Of a stretch of 64,000 nt of DNA, positions 17,233-25,680 are shown one piece after another; within the stretch, counting starts at the first letter, position 1, and each line of letters opens with the position of its first letter. The translations under genes were made by a program, and so were the position numbers. The notes under the pieces are model-generated. The model made no database searches. It saw only the letters and a program-made list of their open reading frames with translations, and was not told where the DNA came from. The DNA comes from Robbsia betulipollinis (GTDB lineage: Bacteria; Pseudomonadota; Gammaproteobacteria; Burkholderiales; Burkholderiaceae): assembly GCF_026624755.1 (NCBI RefSeq), contig NZ_JAPMXC010000001.1, positions 1,770,365 to 1,834,364 on the forward strand, written 5' to 3'.

Positions 17233-19197
17233 TCACACCGTGAACACGGCCACCGCCCGGCTCAAGCGCCCTGCCTGATCGCGCAAGGCGAGCGTCGCCT
17301 GTTCGTTGTCGCCCACCAGCGCGGCGTTTTGCTGGGTGGCCTCGCCGATCTGCGTGACCGCCTGGTTCACCTGCTCGATGCCGCCCGACTGTTCGCGCGA
17401 CGCCACGCCGATCTCGCCGATGAGCGCCGTGACCCGCGCCACCTGCTCGACGATGCCGGTCATGGTCCGGTTCGCGTCCTCGGCGCTCCGGTAGCCGCTG
17501 GCCACCTTGCCGGCCGAGGCCGCCACCAGCACGTCGATCTCCCTGACCGCGCTCGCGCTGCGTTGCGCGAGCGCGCGTACTTCGGCCGCCACCACCGCGA
17601 AGCCGCGGCCGTGCTCGCCCGCGCGCGCCGCCTCCACCGCCGCGTTCAGCGCCAGGATGTTCGTCTGGAACGCGATGCCCTCGATCACCGAGGTGATCTC
17701 GGCGATGCCGCGCGAGGATGTCTCGATATCCCCCATCGTCGCCATCATGCGTCGCACCGTTTCGCCGCCGCTGCGGGCCGCATCGGCCGCGGCGCCCGCC
17801 AGCGCGTCCGCCTGGAGCGTGTTCGCGGCGTTCTGCTGCACCATCGACGTCATTTCCTCCATGCTTGCGGCGGTTTGCTCCAGGCTCGCCGCCTGGCTCG
17901 ACACGCGCGAGGCGATATCGCTGCCGCCCGCGGCGATGCGCTCGGTGTTGCCGAGGATCTCCGCCGACGCGTCGCGCACCTGCCGCACGATCTGCGCGAG
18001 GCCGCCGCCGACGCCGTCGATCGCCTGCATCAGGCGGCCGACGTCGTCCTGCCGGTGAGTCGCCAGGCGCACGCTCAGGTCGCCTGCCGCGAGCTGCGTG
18101 GCGGCTTGCGTCGCGGCATCGAGCGGCCGGTTGATCATCGCCCGCACGGCGAGCAGCAGCACCGTCACCAGCATCACGATCACCAGCAGGCCGATCAGCA
18201 GATAACGGTTGCGCAGCGCATGAAGCTCGGCGAGCAGATCGTCGCGGTAGGCGATGCCGCCGACGAGCCAGTGCCATTCCGGCACGCTGCGGAACACGAT
18301 CTCCTTGGCGCCGTCATGCACCTTCGGGTCGGGACTGGCGACATGGGCGCTGTCGTCGGCGGTGAAGGAGAGCCGGCCCTGGTGCATTTCCAACATTTTT
18401 GCGAACGGCGCGACGCGTTCGTCGGCGACCTGCCCGACGCCGCCCGGGTGCACCAGCAGCGTGCCCCGGTTCGGGCCGGCGGACGCGTCGAGCACGAAGT
18501 AGTAGCCGCTGCCGCCCACCTCCATCCCGCGAATATCCTGCAGCAGCGCGACGCTCTCGGCGCTGATGTCCACACCGACGAACAGCGCGCCGATGATATG
18601 ACCCGCGGCGTCGGCGAGCGGCTTGTATTGGGTGATGTATTGCTTGCCGAACAGTTCGGCGATGCCGGTGTACGGACGGTTCGCCATGATTTGCGCGTAG
18701 GCGGCGCCCTGACGGTCGAGCACGGTGCCGAGCGCGCGCGTGCCGTCCTGCTTCTTCAGCGATGTCGTCACGCGGACCAGATCGTCGCCGCGGCGCGCGA
18801 AAACGGTCGAGATCGCACCGCTGCGCGCGAGGAAGGTGTCGGGGATCGCGAAATCGAGATTCAGCGCCGTGGCGCCTGCGCGCAGCGTGGGCGTGGCGGC
18901 GCCGGCGACGTCGACCGGCTGGCTCGCGTCCAGCGCGAACGGGGCGGGCAGAAAGCTCTCGAACAGCGTCATCGAGCGGGTCACCTCGGCGCGCACCGCC
19001 TTGTCGTACTGGCCCACCATCGACGCGATCGCCCGGTCGTCGTGTTCGATCCGCGACATTGCGTGCGCGTCGACCTGTTCGCCCGCGGCGTGCGTCACGG
19101 CGATCGTGAAGGTGGCAACGATTGCCGCGGCGGCCAGGCAGGCGAGCAGCGCGAAGCGGGTGCCGACGCGCATGTGACGGAAATTCGGAGTGAGCAT
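17233..19197 (-). CDS. methyl-accepting chemotaxis protein with periplasmic Cache sensor
   Basis: 654 residues. An N-terminal membrane helix (about residues 16-35) is followed by a periplasmic Cache_3/Cache_2-like sensor, with [19 protein letters not shown] and [10 protein letters not shown], then a second membrane helix ([20 protein letters not shown]), a HAMP domain and the cytoplasmic signalling coil. The hairpin tip reads [20 protein letters not shown], with [15 protein letters not shown] following, so it should couple to CheW/CheA. No CheR-binding pentapeptide is visible at the C-terminus (ending VAVFTV). The ligand is unknown; this Cache type often binds small carboxylates. It is a solitary receptor with no che genes nearby. 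ATG 19197 chosen; ATG 19173 is possible. Confidence 0.9.
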   Translation of the reverse strand: MLTPNFRHMRVGTRFALLACLAAAAIVATFTIAVTHAAGEQVDAHAMSRIEHDDRAIASMVGQYDKAVRAEVTRSMTLFESFLPAPFALDASQPVDVAGAATPTLRAGATALNLDFAIPDTFLARSGAISTVFARRGDDLVRVTTSLKKQDGTRALGTVLDRQGAAYAQIMANRPYTGIAELFGKQYITQYKPLADAAGHIIGALFVGVDISAESVALLQDIRGMEVGGSGYYFVLDASAGPNRGTLLVHPGGVGQVADERVAPFAKMLEMHQGRLSFTADDSAHVASPDPKVHDGAKEIVFRSVPEWHWLVGGIAYRDDLLAELHALRNRYLLIGLLVIVMLVTVLLLAVRAMINRPLDAATQAATQLAAGDLSVRLATHRQDDVGRLMQAIDGVGGGLAQIVRQVRDASAEILGNTERIAAGGSDIASRVSSQAASLEQTAASMEEMTSMVQQNAANTLQADALAGAAADAARSGGETVRRMMATMGDIETSSRGIAEITSVIEGIAFQTNILALNAAVEAARAGEHGRGFAVVAAEVRALAQRSASAVREIDVLVAASAGKVASGYRSAEDANRTMTGIVEQVARVTALIGEIGVASREQSGGIEQVNQAVTQIGEATQQNAALVGDNEQATLALRDQAGRLSRAVAVFTV

Positions 19198-19333
19198 GGA
19201 TGAGCGGAATGGACGAAGTGGTTTGCCGGAAATCGGGCGCCGCACCGTGGAGAAAGTGAATTGCGCCACATTACGACTACCTTAACGACCAAATCGCGCC
19301 GGTCTTTAGAGGGACGAGGGGGAGCGCAGTACA

Positions 19334-19933
19334 ATGAAGTCTTTCCGCCGCTTCACGCCGCCCGAATCAAGATCCGCGATGACCGAACCGATTGCCTCTG
19401 CCGTTCCCGCTTTCCCCTCCGCCACGGCCCCCGACGAACACGATACGCACGCGCACGCCGAAGAGGTCCTGCTGATCCAGGAGCCACGTGTCTGGCAGGA
19501 CGACGGCTGGACCGCGCGCGTCATGAAGAACGAGGATGACGACGGTTGGGCGGTGGCGATGACGCTCGATGGCGAACCGGAACCCGCGCTGGTCGGCCCC
19601 TGGACGATGGGGCGGGACAAGAAGAACCCGAAGCCGCTGGACGCGAACGCCTTCTCGGTGCTCGTCAAGACCGCCTTCGAGGTGCGGCGCCGGCACGAAC
19701 AGCAACTGCATGCGCAGCTGCACAAGAGCGTGACCGTCGACGGCGAGCAGGGCCGCATCCGCGTGACGCTGCAGATCGTGCCCGACGAGTACGATCCGCA
19801 TGCTTTCCTGCGGGCTTTCGACGAACTGGGCGAGGCACTCGCCGAGGTACGGGTCGACCCGGCCTTCAAGTTGAACGCCGCGAGCGCCGCGACCTGGATC
19901 GGCAACGCGTATCGGCGCCCCGGCGGGCATTGA
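19334..19933 (+). CDS. conserved hypothetical protein, 199 residues
   Basis: Not recognised as a named family. The protein is acidic in the first half and soluble, with a well-formed core: VLLIQEPRVWQDDGWTARVM, the GPWTMGRDKKNPKPLD stretch, and a C-terminal alpha/beta part ending WIGNAYRRPGGH. No signal peptide, membrane helix or metal-binding cluster. A purine-rich site (GAGGGGGAG) lies 9 nt before ATG 19334. A TACAAT overlapping that ATG could instead be a -10 box, which would favour the internal ATG at 19379. It stands alone, divergent from the chemoreceptor. Confidence 0.7.
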   Translation: MKSFRRFTPPESRSAMTEPIASAVPAFPSATAPDEHDTHAHAEEVLLIQEPRVWQDDGWTARVMKNEDDDGWAVAMTLDGEPEPALVGPWTMGRDKKNPKPLDANAFSVLVKTAFEVRRRHEQQLHAQLHKSVTVDGEQGRIRVTLQIVPDEYDPHAFLRAFDELGEALAEVRVDPAFKLNAASAATWIGNAYRRPGGH

Positions 19934-20048
19934 CGGCTCCCCGTGCGGCGAAGGGACACCGCGAACGGACGTCGCGACGGGGCGGGACGGCTTCGCATTG
20001 CGCCCCGACCGGGCGCGGTCGGGCGCCTGAGCGCGGCTGGCGCGTCCG

Positions 20049-21623
20049 CTAGGCTTCGGCCTTGCCGTGGGTGGTGCGCACCAGCCCGAGTACCAGCAGC
20101 AGGGCGATGGACATCATGATGCCGCCCGTGATCAGGCTCGCGCCGATCGCATGCCGGTACGCGCCGATCAGGTCGCCCCGCAGCGCCGGCGGCACCTGGC
20201 GGATCGCGCCGATCCCGTGTTCCAGCAGAGCGGCGACGTCGATATGCGTGGGCAGCGCCGCGAGCTGCCGGCGCAAGACCAGCGCCATCACGCCGCCCGA
20301 GAGGGCGACGCCCAGCGATCCGCCCAGCGAACGCACGAAAGACATCGTCGCGGTGGCGGTGCCGAGCGCGCTCGCCGGCACCGCGTTCTGGACCACGACC
20401 GTCGCGTTCGGCATGCCCACCCCCATGCCCACGCCCAGCAACCCCAGCACCAGCAGAAAAGGCGGGATCGTGGCGCCAAAGTGCGCGAGCGTCGCGAGCA
20501 GCACCAGGCCCAGGCACTCGAGCGCGACGCCCACGGCCAATAGCAGGCTGAAGCGTCGCGTACGCGACGAAACCTGCCCGCCGATGATCGAGCTCAGCAG
20601 CATGGTGGCCACCTGCGGCAGCATCATCATGCCCGCCTGCGCGGGAGACTGGCCGAGCACGAGCTGAAAATAGAGCGGCAGGAAGACCAGCGACCCCATC
20701 ATCGCGAAGGCCATGACGCCCGAGGCGAACACGCTGATCGTGAACGGTGCGATGCGAAACAGCGCGAGATCGATGATCGGTTCGTGGGCGCGGCGTTCGA
20801 CCGGCACGAAAAGCGCGAAGGCCAGCACGCCCACGGCCAGCAGCCCGAGCGTGGCCGGCGACGTCCAGCGCAGCGTCGCGCCACTGCCGTTGAGCAGCAG
20901 CAGCCAGGCGGCGGTGCCGGCGGTCAGCAGCCCCGCGCCGGCGAAATCGATATGATGTCGTTGCCGGGATGGCGGTTGGTCATTCCGTCCGGCGCGTGCC
21001 GCCGGCAGGGTCGCCAGCACGAGTGCGAGCGACAGCAGGCCGATGGGAATGTTCAACAGGAACACCCAGCGCCACGACAGCCGGCTGGTGATGATGCCGC
21101 CCAGCAGCGGGCCGGCGACGCTGCTCACCGCGAACGCACCGGTGAAGAGCCCCTGATAACGGCCCCGATCGCGCGCGCTGACGATACTGCCGATCACGGT
21201 CTGCGACAACGTGATGAGGCCGCCCGCGCCCAGCCCCTGCAGCCCGCGGAAAACGATCAGCTGCGGCATGTTGCGGGCGAGACCGCACAGCAGCGAGGTC
21301 CCCAAAAAGGTGAGGATACTGACGGCGAACAGCGGGCGCCGGCCGTACATGTCCGAAAACTTGCCGTACAGCGGCGCGCTCACGGTGGATGTCAGCATGA
21401 AGGCCGTCACCACCCAGGTCATGTGGACCAGGCCGCCGAGGTCGCTGACCATCGTCGGCAGGGCGGTCGAGACGATGCTCTGGTCGAGCGCGGCCATGAT
21501 CATCGCGAGGATCAGGCCGACGAAAATGGCGATGCGCTGCTGCTTGCCTACGGGCGTGAGGGAGGGTGCGTCGGCGCGTGGCGTGCCGCCGGGTTCGTCA
21601 TGTTCGATGGGAGATACGGACAA
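20049..21623 (-). CDS. DHA2-family MFS drug transporter (EmrB/QacA type)
   Basis: About 524 residues, fourteen predicted membrane helices. Helix 1 carries the DHA2 hallmark LDQSIVSTALPTM; the loop 2-3 motif is GKFSDMYGRRPLF; motif C-like GPLLGGIITSRLSWRWVFLLN precedes helix 6. These proton antiporters export lipophilic drugs and dyes. The start is uncertain: TTG 21623 has GGAG at good spacing, and the open frame extends to 21734 without good protein character. The gene is alone on the minus strand, divergent from an SMR pump, with no MFP (EmrA) partner here. Confidence 0.85.
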   Translation of the reverse strand: MSVSPIEHDEPGGTPRADAPSLTPVGKQQRIAIFVGLILAMIMAALDQSIVSTALPTMVSDLGGLVHMTWVVTAFMLTSTVSAPLYGKFSDMYGRRPLFAVSILTFLGTSLLCGLARNMPQLIVFRGLQGLGAGGLITLSQTVIGSIVSARDRGRYQGLFTGAFAVSSVAGPLLGGIITSRLSWRWVFLLNIPIGLLSLALVLATLPAARAGRNDQPPSRQRHHIDFAGAGLLTAGTAAWLLLLNGSGATLRWTSPATLGLLAVGVLAFALFVPVERRAHEPIIDLALFRIAPFTISVFASGVMAFAMMGSLVFLPLYFQLVLGQSPAQAGMMMLPQVATMLLSSIIGGQVSSRTRRFSLLLAVGVALECLGLVLLATLAHFGATIPPFLLVLGLLGVGMGVGMPNATVVVQNAVPASALGTATATMSFVRSLGGSLGVALSGGVMALVLRRQLAALPTHIDVAALLEHGIGAIRQVPPALRGDLIGAYRHAIGASLITGGIMMSIALLLVLGLVRTTHGKAEA

Positions 21624-21830
21624 CCTGCGCTCCGGGTGCCGCGCTTTCACGCAGACCGCGGTGTCGCGGAATCTGCCAGGACGGATCGCGGTCGGTTGCT
21701 CCTCCTGTATCGATATTACCGCGATTGCCACCATGGCAACGATCGCCCCGCGCCGCGGATCGGCGTGTGCCGGTCCGCAAGCGAACGCCCGGCTCTGGCA
21801 TCATGGGCGTCCTTTCCAGGAGCGTGCCGG

Positions 21831-22163
21831 ATGTCGAATTACCTGTTTCTCGCCGCGGCGATCGTTGCCGAGGTGATCGCCACGTCCGCGTTGAAAGGCT
21901 CGGACAGCTTCACGCGGTTCTGGCCCGCGGTGCTTACCGTGGTCGGTTACCTGCTGTCTTTCTATCTGCTGTCGCTGACGCTGCGCACGATCCCGATCGG
22001 CATCGCCTACGCGATCTGGTCGGGAACCGGCATCGTGCTGATCTCGGTGATCGCCTTCCTGCTGTACGGGCAGAAGCTCGACGGCGCGGCGCTCGCCGGC
22101 ATGGGGCTGATCATCGCCGGCGTCGCCGTGATCAATCTGTTCTCGAAATCCGCCGGGCACTGA
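21831..22163 (+). CDS. small multidrug resistance (SMR) family transporter
   Basis: 110 residues, four membrane helices. The active-site glutamate is in AAAIVAEVIATSALK (E14 equivalent), followed by the GTGIVLISVIAFLLYGQ segment of helix 3-4, typical of EmrE/QacE-like proton-coupled dimeric pumps for quaternary ammonium compounds. Some SMR members instead export guanidinium; sequence alone suggests the drug-export (Qac) branch but does not prove it. ATG 21831 has AGGAG upstream. Next to an EmrB-like MFS pump and an acyl-CoA thioesterase. Confidence 0.88.
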   Translation: MSNYLFLAAAIVAEVIATSALKGSDSFTRFWPAVLTVVGYLLSFYLLSLTLRTIPIGIAYAIWSGTGIVLISVIAFLLYGQKLDGAALAGMGLIIAGVAVINLFSKSAGH

Positions 22164-22238
22164 CGAGGACGCCGACAGAGGACACCGCATCGTGCAACGC
22201 AGTTATCATGCACGCTGAATCCACTTCTGTTGCCCGCC

Positions 22239-22763
22239 ATGAACGACGCCAGCCACCAATTATCCATGACCGTGCTCATGACGCCGGACATGGCCAACTT
22301 CTCCGGCAACGTCCATGGCGGCGCGATCCTCAAGCTGCTCGACGGCGTCGCCTATGCGTGCGCGAGCCGCTATGCGGGGCGCTACGTGGTGACGCTGTCG
22401 GTCGACCAGGTGGTGTTCCGTCAGCCGATTCATGTCGGCGAACTGGTGAGCTTCCTCGCCTCGGTCAACTACACCGGACGCAGTTCGATGGAGATCGGCA
22501 TCAAGGTCATCACCGAAAACATCCGCACGCAGCTCGTGCGGCATACGAACAGCTGCTATTTCACGATGGTGGCGGTCGACGATGCCGGCAACTCCGTGGA
22601 AGTGCCGCCGCTGGTACCCGATGGCAGCGAGGCGCGCGAGCGGTTTCGCAAGGCCGAGCTGCGCCGGCAGCTGCGCAAGGAAATGGAGGACCGCTATCAT
22701 CTCATCCGCGCCTCGGGCGCCGATGTCGACGCGAGCGGTGCCACGCGGCCGCTGGCCGGCTGA
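22239..22763 (+). CDS. acyl-CoA thioesterase, hotdog fold
   Basis: 174 residues. The N-terminal half holds the hotdog core: MANFSGNVHGGAILKLLDGVA includes the NxHGG motif and conserved Asp of YciA/BACH-type acyl-CoA hydrolases, followed by VTLSVDQVVFRQPIHVGELV. It hydrolyses acyl-CoA thioesters in the cytoplasm; chain-length preference cannot be read off. ATG 22239 is taken as start; an upstream TTG at 22230 is possible. Convergent with the following MFS gene, with a short 19-bp tandem repeat between them. Confidence 0.9.
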   Translation: MNDASHQLSMTVLMTPDMANFSGNVHGGAILKLLDGVAYACASRYAGRYVVTLSVDQVVFRQPIHVGELVSFLASVNYTGRSSMEIGIKVITENIRTQLVRHTNSCYFTMVAVDDAGNSVEVPPLVPDGSEARERFRKAELRRQLRKEMEDRYHLIRASGADVDASGATRPLAG

Positions 22764-22764
22764 C

Positions 22765-22821
22765 CGCCTCGGAGCGGCCGACACGCCTCGGGGCGGCCGA
22801 CACGCCTTGAGACGGCAAACG
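22765..22821. repeat. 19-bp tandem repeat between convergent genes
   Basis: Two clear copies of CGCCTCGGAGCGGCCGACA (22765-22783, 22784-22802, one mismatch) and a decayed third from 22803. It is intergenic, just after the thioesterase stop. Confidence 0.75.
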
Positions 22822-22875
22822 CCTCCGGGTCGGCCCGGGACGTGGGCGGCCAACCCCCGGCCGTATCCGTCGCGC

Positions 22876-24150
22876 TCATTGCGCCGGCAGGCGCGGCGCG
22901 ACCCGCACGATCGCGGCGGCCACGCCGACGCTCGCCAGCGCGAACAGCGCGGTGGCCGGCAGAAAGCCGAAGGCATCGGCCAGCGCGCCGAACGCCAGGA
23001 TCGGCAGCGCGCTGCCGCCATAGCCCACCACGTAGAACAGCGAGACCGCGCTGGCGCGGCGATGCGCGGGGGCAATATCGTTGATCATCGCCGCGGCACC
23101 CACGAACCCCGCGCCGTAGCCGATGCCGATCGCCAGCGTGCCGCCGCAAAACAGGGCAGCCAGGCCCCACCAGCTGGCGAGCGCGCAAACCGGTACCGCC
23201 AGGGCGACGAGCACGGTGCCGACGACCAGCGCGGTGCGCGGCGCGGCGTGCCGCGCGAGCAGTTGCGCGATGCCCATCACGATCTGTAGCGCGCAGAGCA
23301 GCAGCGCGATGATCGTCCGGTCGTGGATGCCCATCAGCCTTTCGGCCAGCGAGGGCGCCAGCGTCATCGCGAAAGCCCCGGCGGCCCAGGCAAGCGCCAG
23401 TGCCGCCGCGGCCACGGGGAAAGCGGGGCCGCAACTGGCCAGCAAACCGGGCTCCCGCTCCCGGGCGGCGTCCGGCCGGCCGTCCGGGGCGGCAGCGCTT
23501 GCCATGGTCCTCCCCGCGGCGCGCTCGGCCCCTTCGTCCGCTACCATCCCGGCCGGTACGGCCGTGGCCGCCACGGTGCGTGCGGGCCAGCCGACGCGCA
23601 TCAGCCCGCCGGCGACGCCCAGCGCGGCCAGGGCCGTCGCGATGAACGGCAGATGGGTGGCGCCCAGATGCAGCCACAGCGCCAGCGCGCTGAGCGCGGG
23701 TCCCAGCGCGGCGCCCGCGGTGATCGACGTCGTCGCGAGCATGGCGGCGCGCTTGCGCGCGACGGGCGCGATCAGTTCGACCAGCGCCGCGCTGGCGGCG
23801 CCGGTCAATGCGCCGGTGCCCAGGCCGGAAAGCAGCCGCCCGACGATCAATCCGCCGACCGAGGTCGCCGCCGCGATGCACAGCGCCCCCGCGGCGATCA
23901 CCCCCAGCGCGGGCACGATCAGCAGCCGCCGGTCGCGCAGGCGGTCGGACAGCCGGCCCAGCGAGAGCAGCGTCGTCAGCACGCCGCCGGAATACACCGC
24001 GTACACCAGGGTCAGCGTGGTCGCGCTGAAGCCCCACTGGATCTGAAACAGCCGGTACAGGGGCGAGGGGGCGGTGCTGTTCGCCATCGCCACCACCAGC
24101 GCGCCCAGCACCAGGGCCAGCGCGCGGGAATGCGTGTCGGGAGGGCGCAC
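22876..24150 (-). CDS. MFS transporter, 12-helix type
   Basis: 424 residues, about twelve membrane helices. The N-terminus has NSTAPSPLYRLFQIQWGFS, and loop 2-3 carries GRLSDRLRDRRLL, the MFS motif A. A cytoplasmic central loop (about residues 198-240) is Ala/Arg-rich. The substrate is unknown; the closest feel is the sugar-efflux or drug-efflux type. The start is GTG at 24148-24150, immediately after the TGA of the NDH-2 gene with no spacer, so translation is likely coupled to it. Confidence 0.82.
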   Translation of the reverse strand: MRPPDTHSRALALVLGALVVAMANSTAPSPLYRLFQIQWGFSATTLTLVYAVYSGGVLTTLLSLGRLSDRLRDRRLLIVPALGVIAAGALCIAAATSVGGLIVGRLLSGLGTGALTGAASAALVELIAPVARKRAAMLATTSITAGAALGPALSALALWLHLGATHLPFIATALAALGVAGGLMRVGWPARTVAATAVPAGMVADEGAERAAGRTMASAAAPDGRPDAAREREPGLLASCGPAFPVAAAALALAWAAGAFAMTLAPSLAERLMGIHDRTIIALLLCALQIVMGIAQLLARHAAPRTALVVGTVLVALAVPVCALASWWGLAALFCGGTLAIGIGYGAGFVGAAAMINDIAPAHRRASAVSLFYVVGYGGSALPILAFGALADAFGFLPATALFALASVGVAAAIVRVAPRLPAQ

Positions 24151-25479
24151 TCAGTGCAGCTTGATGCGTGGCACCGAGGTCTTGCGCAGGCGTTGCGCGA
24201 GCGCGTCGAGCAGTGCGTGCGTCACGCCTGTCAGCGCGACCACGTGCATCCGGTACAGCGACACGTACATCATGCGTGCCAGGAAGCCTTCGAGGAAGAC
24301 GCTCTTGCCGGCGCCGCCGCCCATCAGATTGCCCACCGCCGTCACCTGGCCGATCGAGATCAGCGAACCGAGGTCGCGATACTGGAATATCGGCAGCGAT
24401 CCCCCCGCGATATGCCGGGGCAAGGCTTTCGCGAGAAACGTGGCTTGCTGATGCGCGGCCTGCGCACGCGGCGGCACGTTCCTGCCGATCGCCGGCCAGG
24501 GGCAGGCGGCGCAGTCGCCGAACGCGAAGATGTTCGGGTCGGATTTCGATTGCAGCGTCTGGTGGACCGCGATCTGGTTGCCGCGGGTGACCTCCAGGCC
24601 GTCGAGCGTGCCGAGCACGGCGGGGCCCTTGATGCCGGCGGTCCAGACCGTCAGATCGGTCGGAATGTACTGGCCGCCCTGCGTGCGGATCACGCTTTCC
24701 TCCACCTTCGCCACCGGGTCGCCGGTGATCATGGACACGCCCAGCTCGCTCAGCAGGCGCGCGGTTGCCACCGAGACCCGTTCCGGCAGCGCCGGCAGGA
24801 TGCGCGGATTGCCTTCGATGACCGTGATCGTGACGTCCTGCCAGGGGTCGAGCTTGTGGACGCCGAAGTCGCGCAGTTCGCTGGCGGTGGTGCGCAGCTC
24901 GGCGGCGAGTTCCACGCCGGTTGCGCCGGCGCCGATGATCGCCACGCGCACCAGCGGCCGGGCATTGCCCTCGGCCTGCGCCGGTGCCCGCACCAGCGCG
25001 CTGATCAGCAGGCGGCGGAAGCGTTCCGCGTCGGCGACCGTGTCGAGCGCCAGCGCATGCTGCTCCGCCCCCTCCACATTGAAGAAATTCGTCGTGCTGC
25101 CGATCGCCAGCACGAGCGTATCGTACGCGATCTCGCGTTCCGGCAGCAGCGCGATGTCCTCGCCGCTGTCGCTGAAGACCAGCGGCGCGAGGCGAATCGT
25201 CCTGGCGGCGCGGTCGATGCCCACGAAATCGCCCTGCTCGAAGTGAAAGGCGTTCCAGCGCGCCTGCGCCGCGTACTGCACCTGATGGATATAGGGATCG
25301 AGACTGCCGGCGGCCACCTCGTGCAGCATCGGTTTCCAGATATGGGTGGCGTTGCGGTCCACCAGCGTCACGTGCGCCTTGCCGCGCCGGGCGAGACGGC
25401 GCCCAAGCTGGGTGGCGAGTTCGAGGCCGCCGGCGCCGCCGCCGACGATGACGATGCGATGGCTGGTGTGGGTCTGCAT
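24151..25479 (-). CDS. ndh: type II NADH:quinone oxidoreductase (NDH-2)
   Basis: 442 residues. The FAD-binding GGGAGG is in HRIVIVGGGAGGLELATQLG, the NADH-binding site in VAIIGAGATGVELAAEL, and the second FAD contact in IFAFGDCAACPWP. The C-terminal amphipathic segment (ARMMYVSLYRMHVVALTG) should attach the enzyme to the inner face of the membrane. NDH-2 passes electrons from NADH to ubiquinone without pumping protons. Coupled head-to-tail to an MFS transporter, which suggests coexpression; a direct functional link is unclear. Confidence 0.92.
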   Translation of the reverse strand: MQTHTSHRIVIVGGGAGGLELATQLGRRLARRGKAHVTLVDRNATHIWKPMLHEVAAGSLDPYIHQVQYAAQARWNAFHFEQGDFVGIDRAARTIRLAPLVFSDSGEDIALLPEREIAYDTLVLAIGSTTNFFNVEGAEQHALALDTVADAERFRRLLISALVRAPAQAEGNARPLVRVAIIGAGATGVELAAELRTTASELRDFGVHKLDPWQDVTITVIEGNPRILPALPERVSVATARLLSELGVSMITGDPVAKVEESVIRTQGGQYIPTDLTVWTAGIKGPAVLGTLDGLEVTRGNQIAVHQTLQSKSDPNIFAFGDCAACPWPAIGRNVPPRAQAAHQQATFLAKALPRHIAGGSLPIFQYRDLGSLISIGQVTAVGNLMGGGAGKSVFLEGFLARMMYVSLYRMHVVALTGVTHALLDALAQRLRKTSVPRIKLH

Positions 25480-25603
25480 CTGTACTGTCGAGAAGAAAGA
25501 AAAAAACGCATGATGGACAAATCGGCCGGCCGTGCCCGTGCCGCGAGGGCGCGAACAGGGCGGGCGGATCCGGCATCAGACCATTATCCGCCCGATGAGT
25601 CAA

Positions 25604-25680
25604 AGGCTGGCGTCGCCCAGTCCAGGCTGGCGTCGCCCGGTCCAGGCTGGCGTCGCCCGGTCAGAGGCTGGCGTCGTCCT
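25604..25680. repeat. 20-bp tandem repeat reaching into an MFS 3' end
   Basis: Copies of a unit beginning AGGCTGGCGTCGCCCGGTCC start at 25604, 25624, 25644 and 25665. The last is imperfect and covers the final codons (DDASL) and stop of the minus-strand MFS gene, so the array appears to have grown outward from the gene's 3' end. Confidence 0.9.

Noticed and set aside
17329-19203. 624-codon plus-strand open frame opposite the chemoreceptor
   Set aside because: Antisense shadow rich in Arg, His and Ala; the minus-strand chemoreceptor is complete.
22697-25603. 968-codon minus-strand open frame spanning two genes
   Set aside because: It runs through the NDH-2 and MFS genes in another frame and has no recognisable domain.
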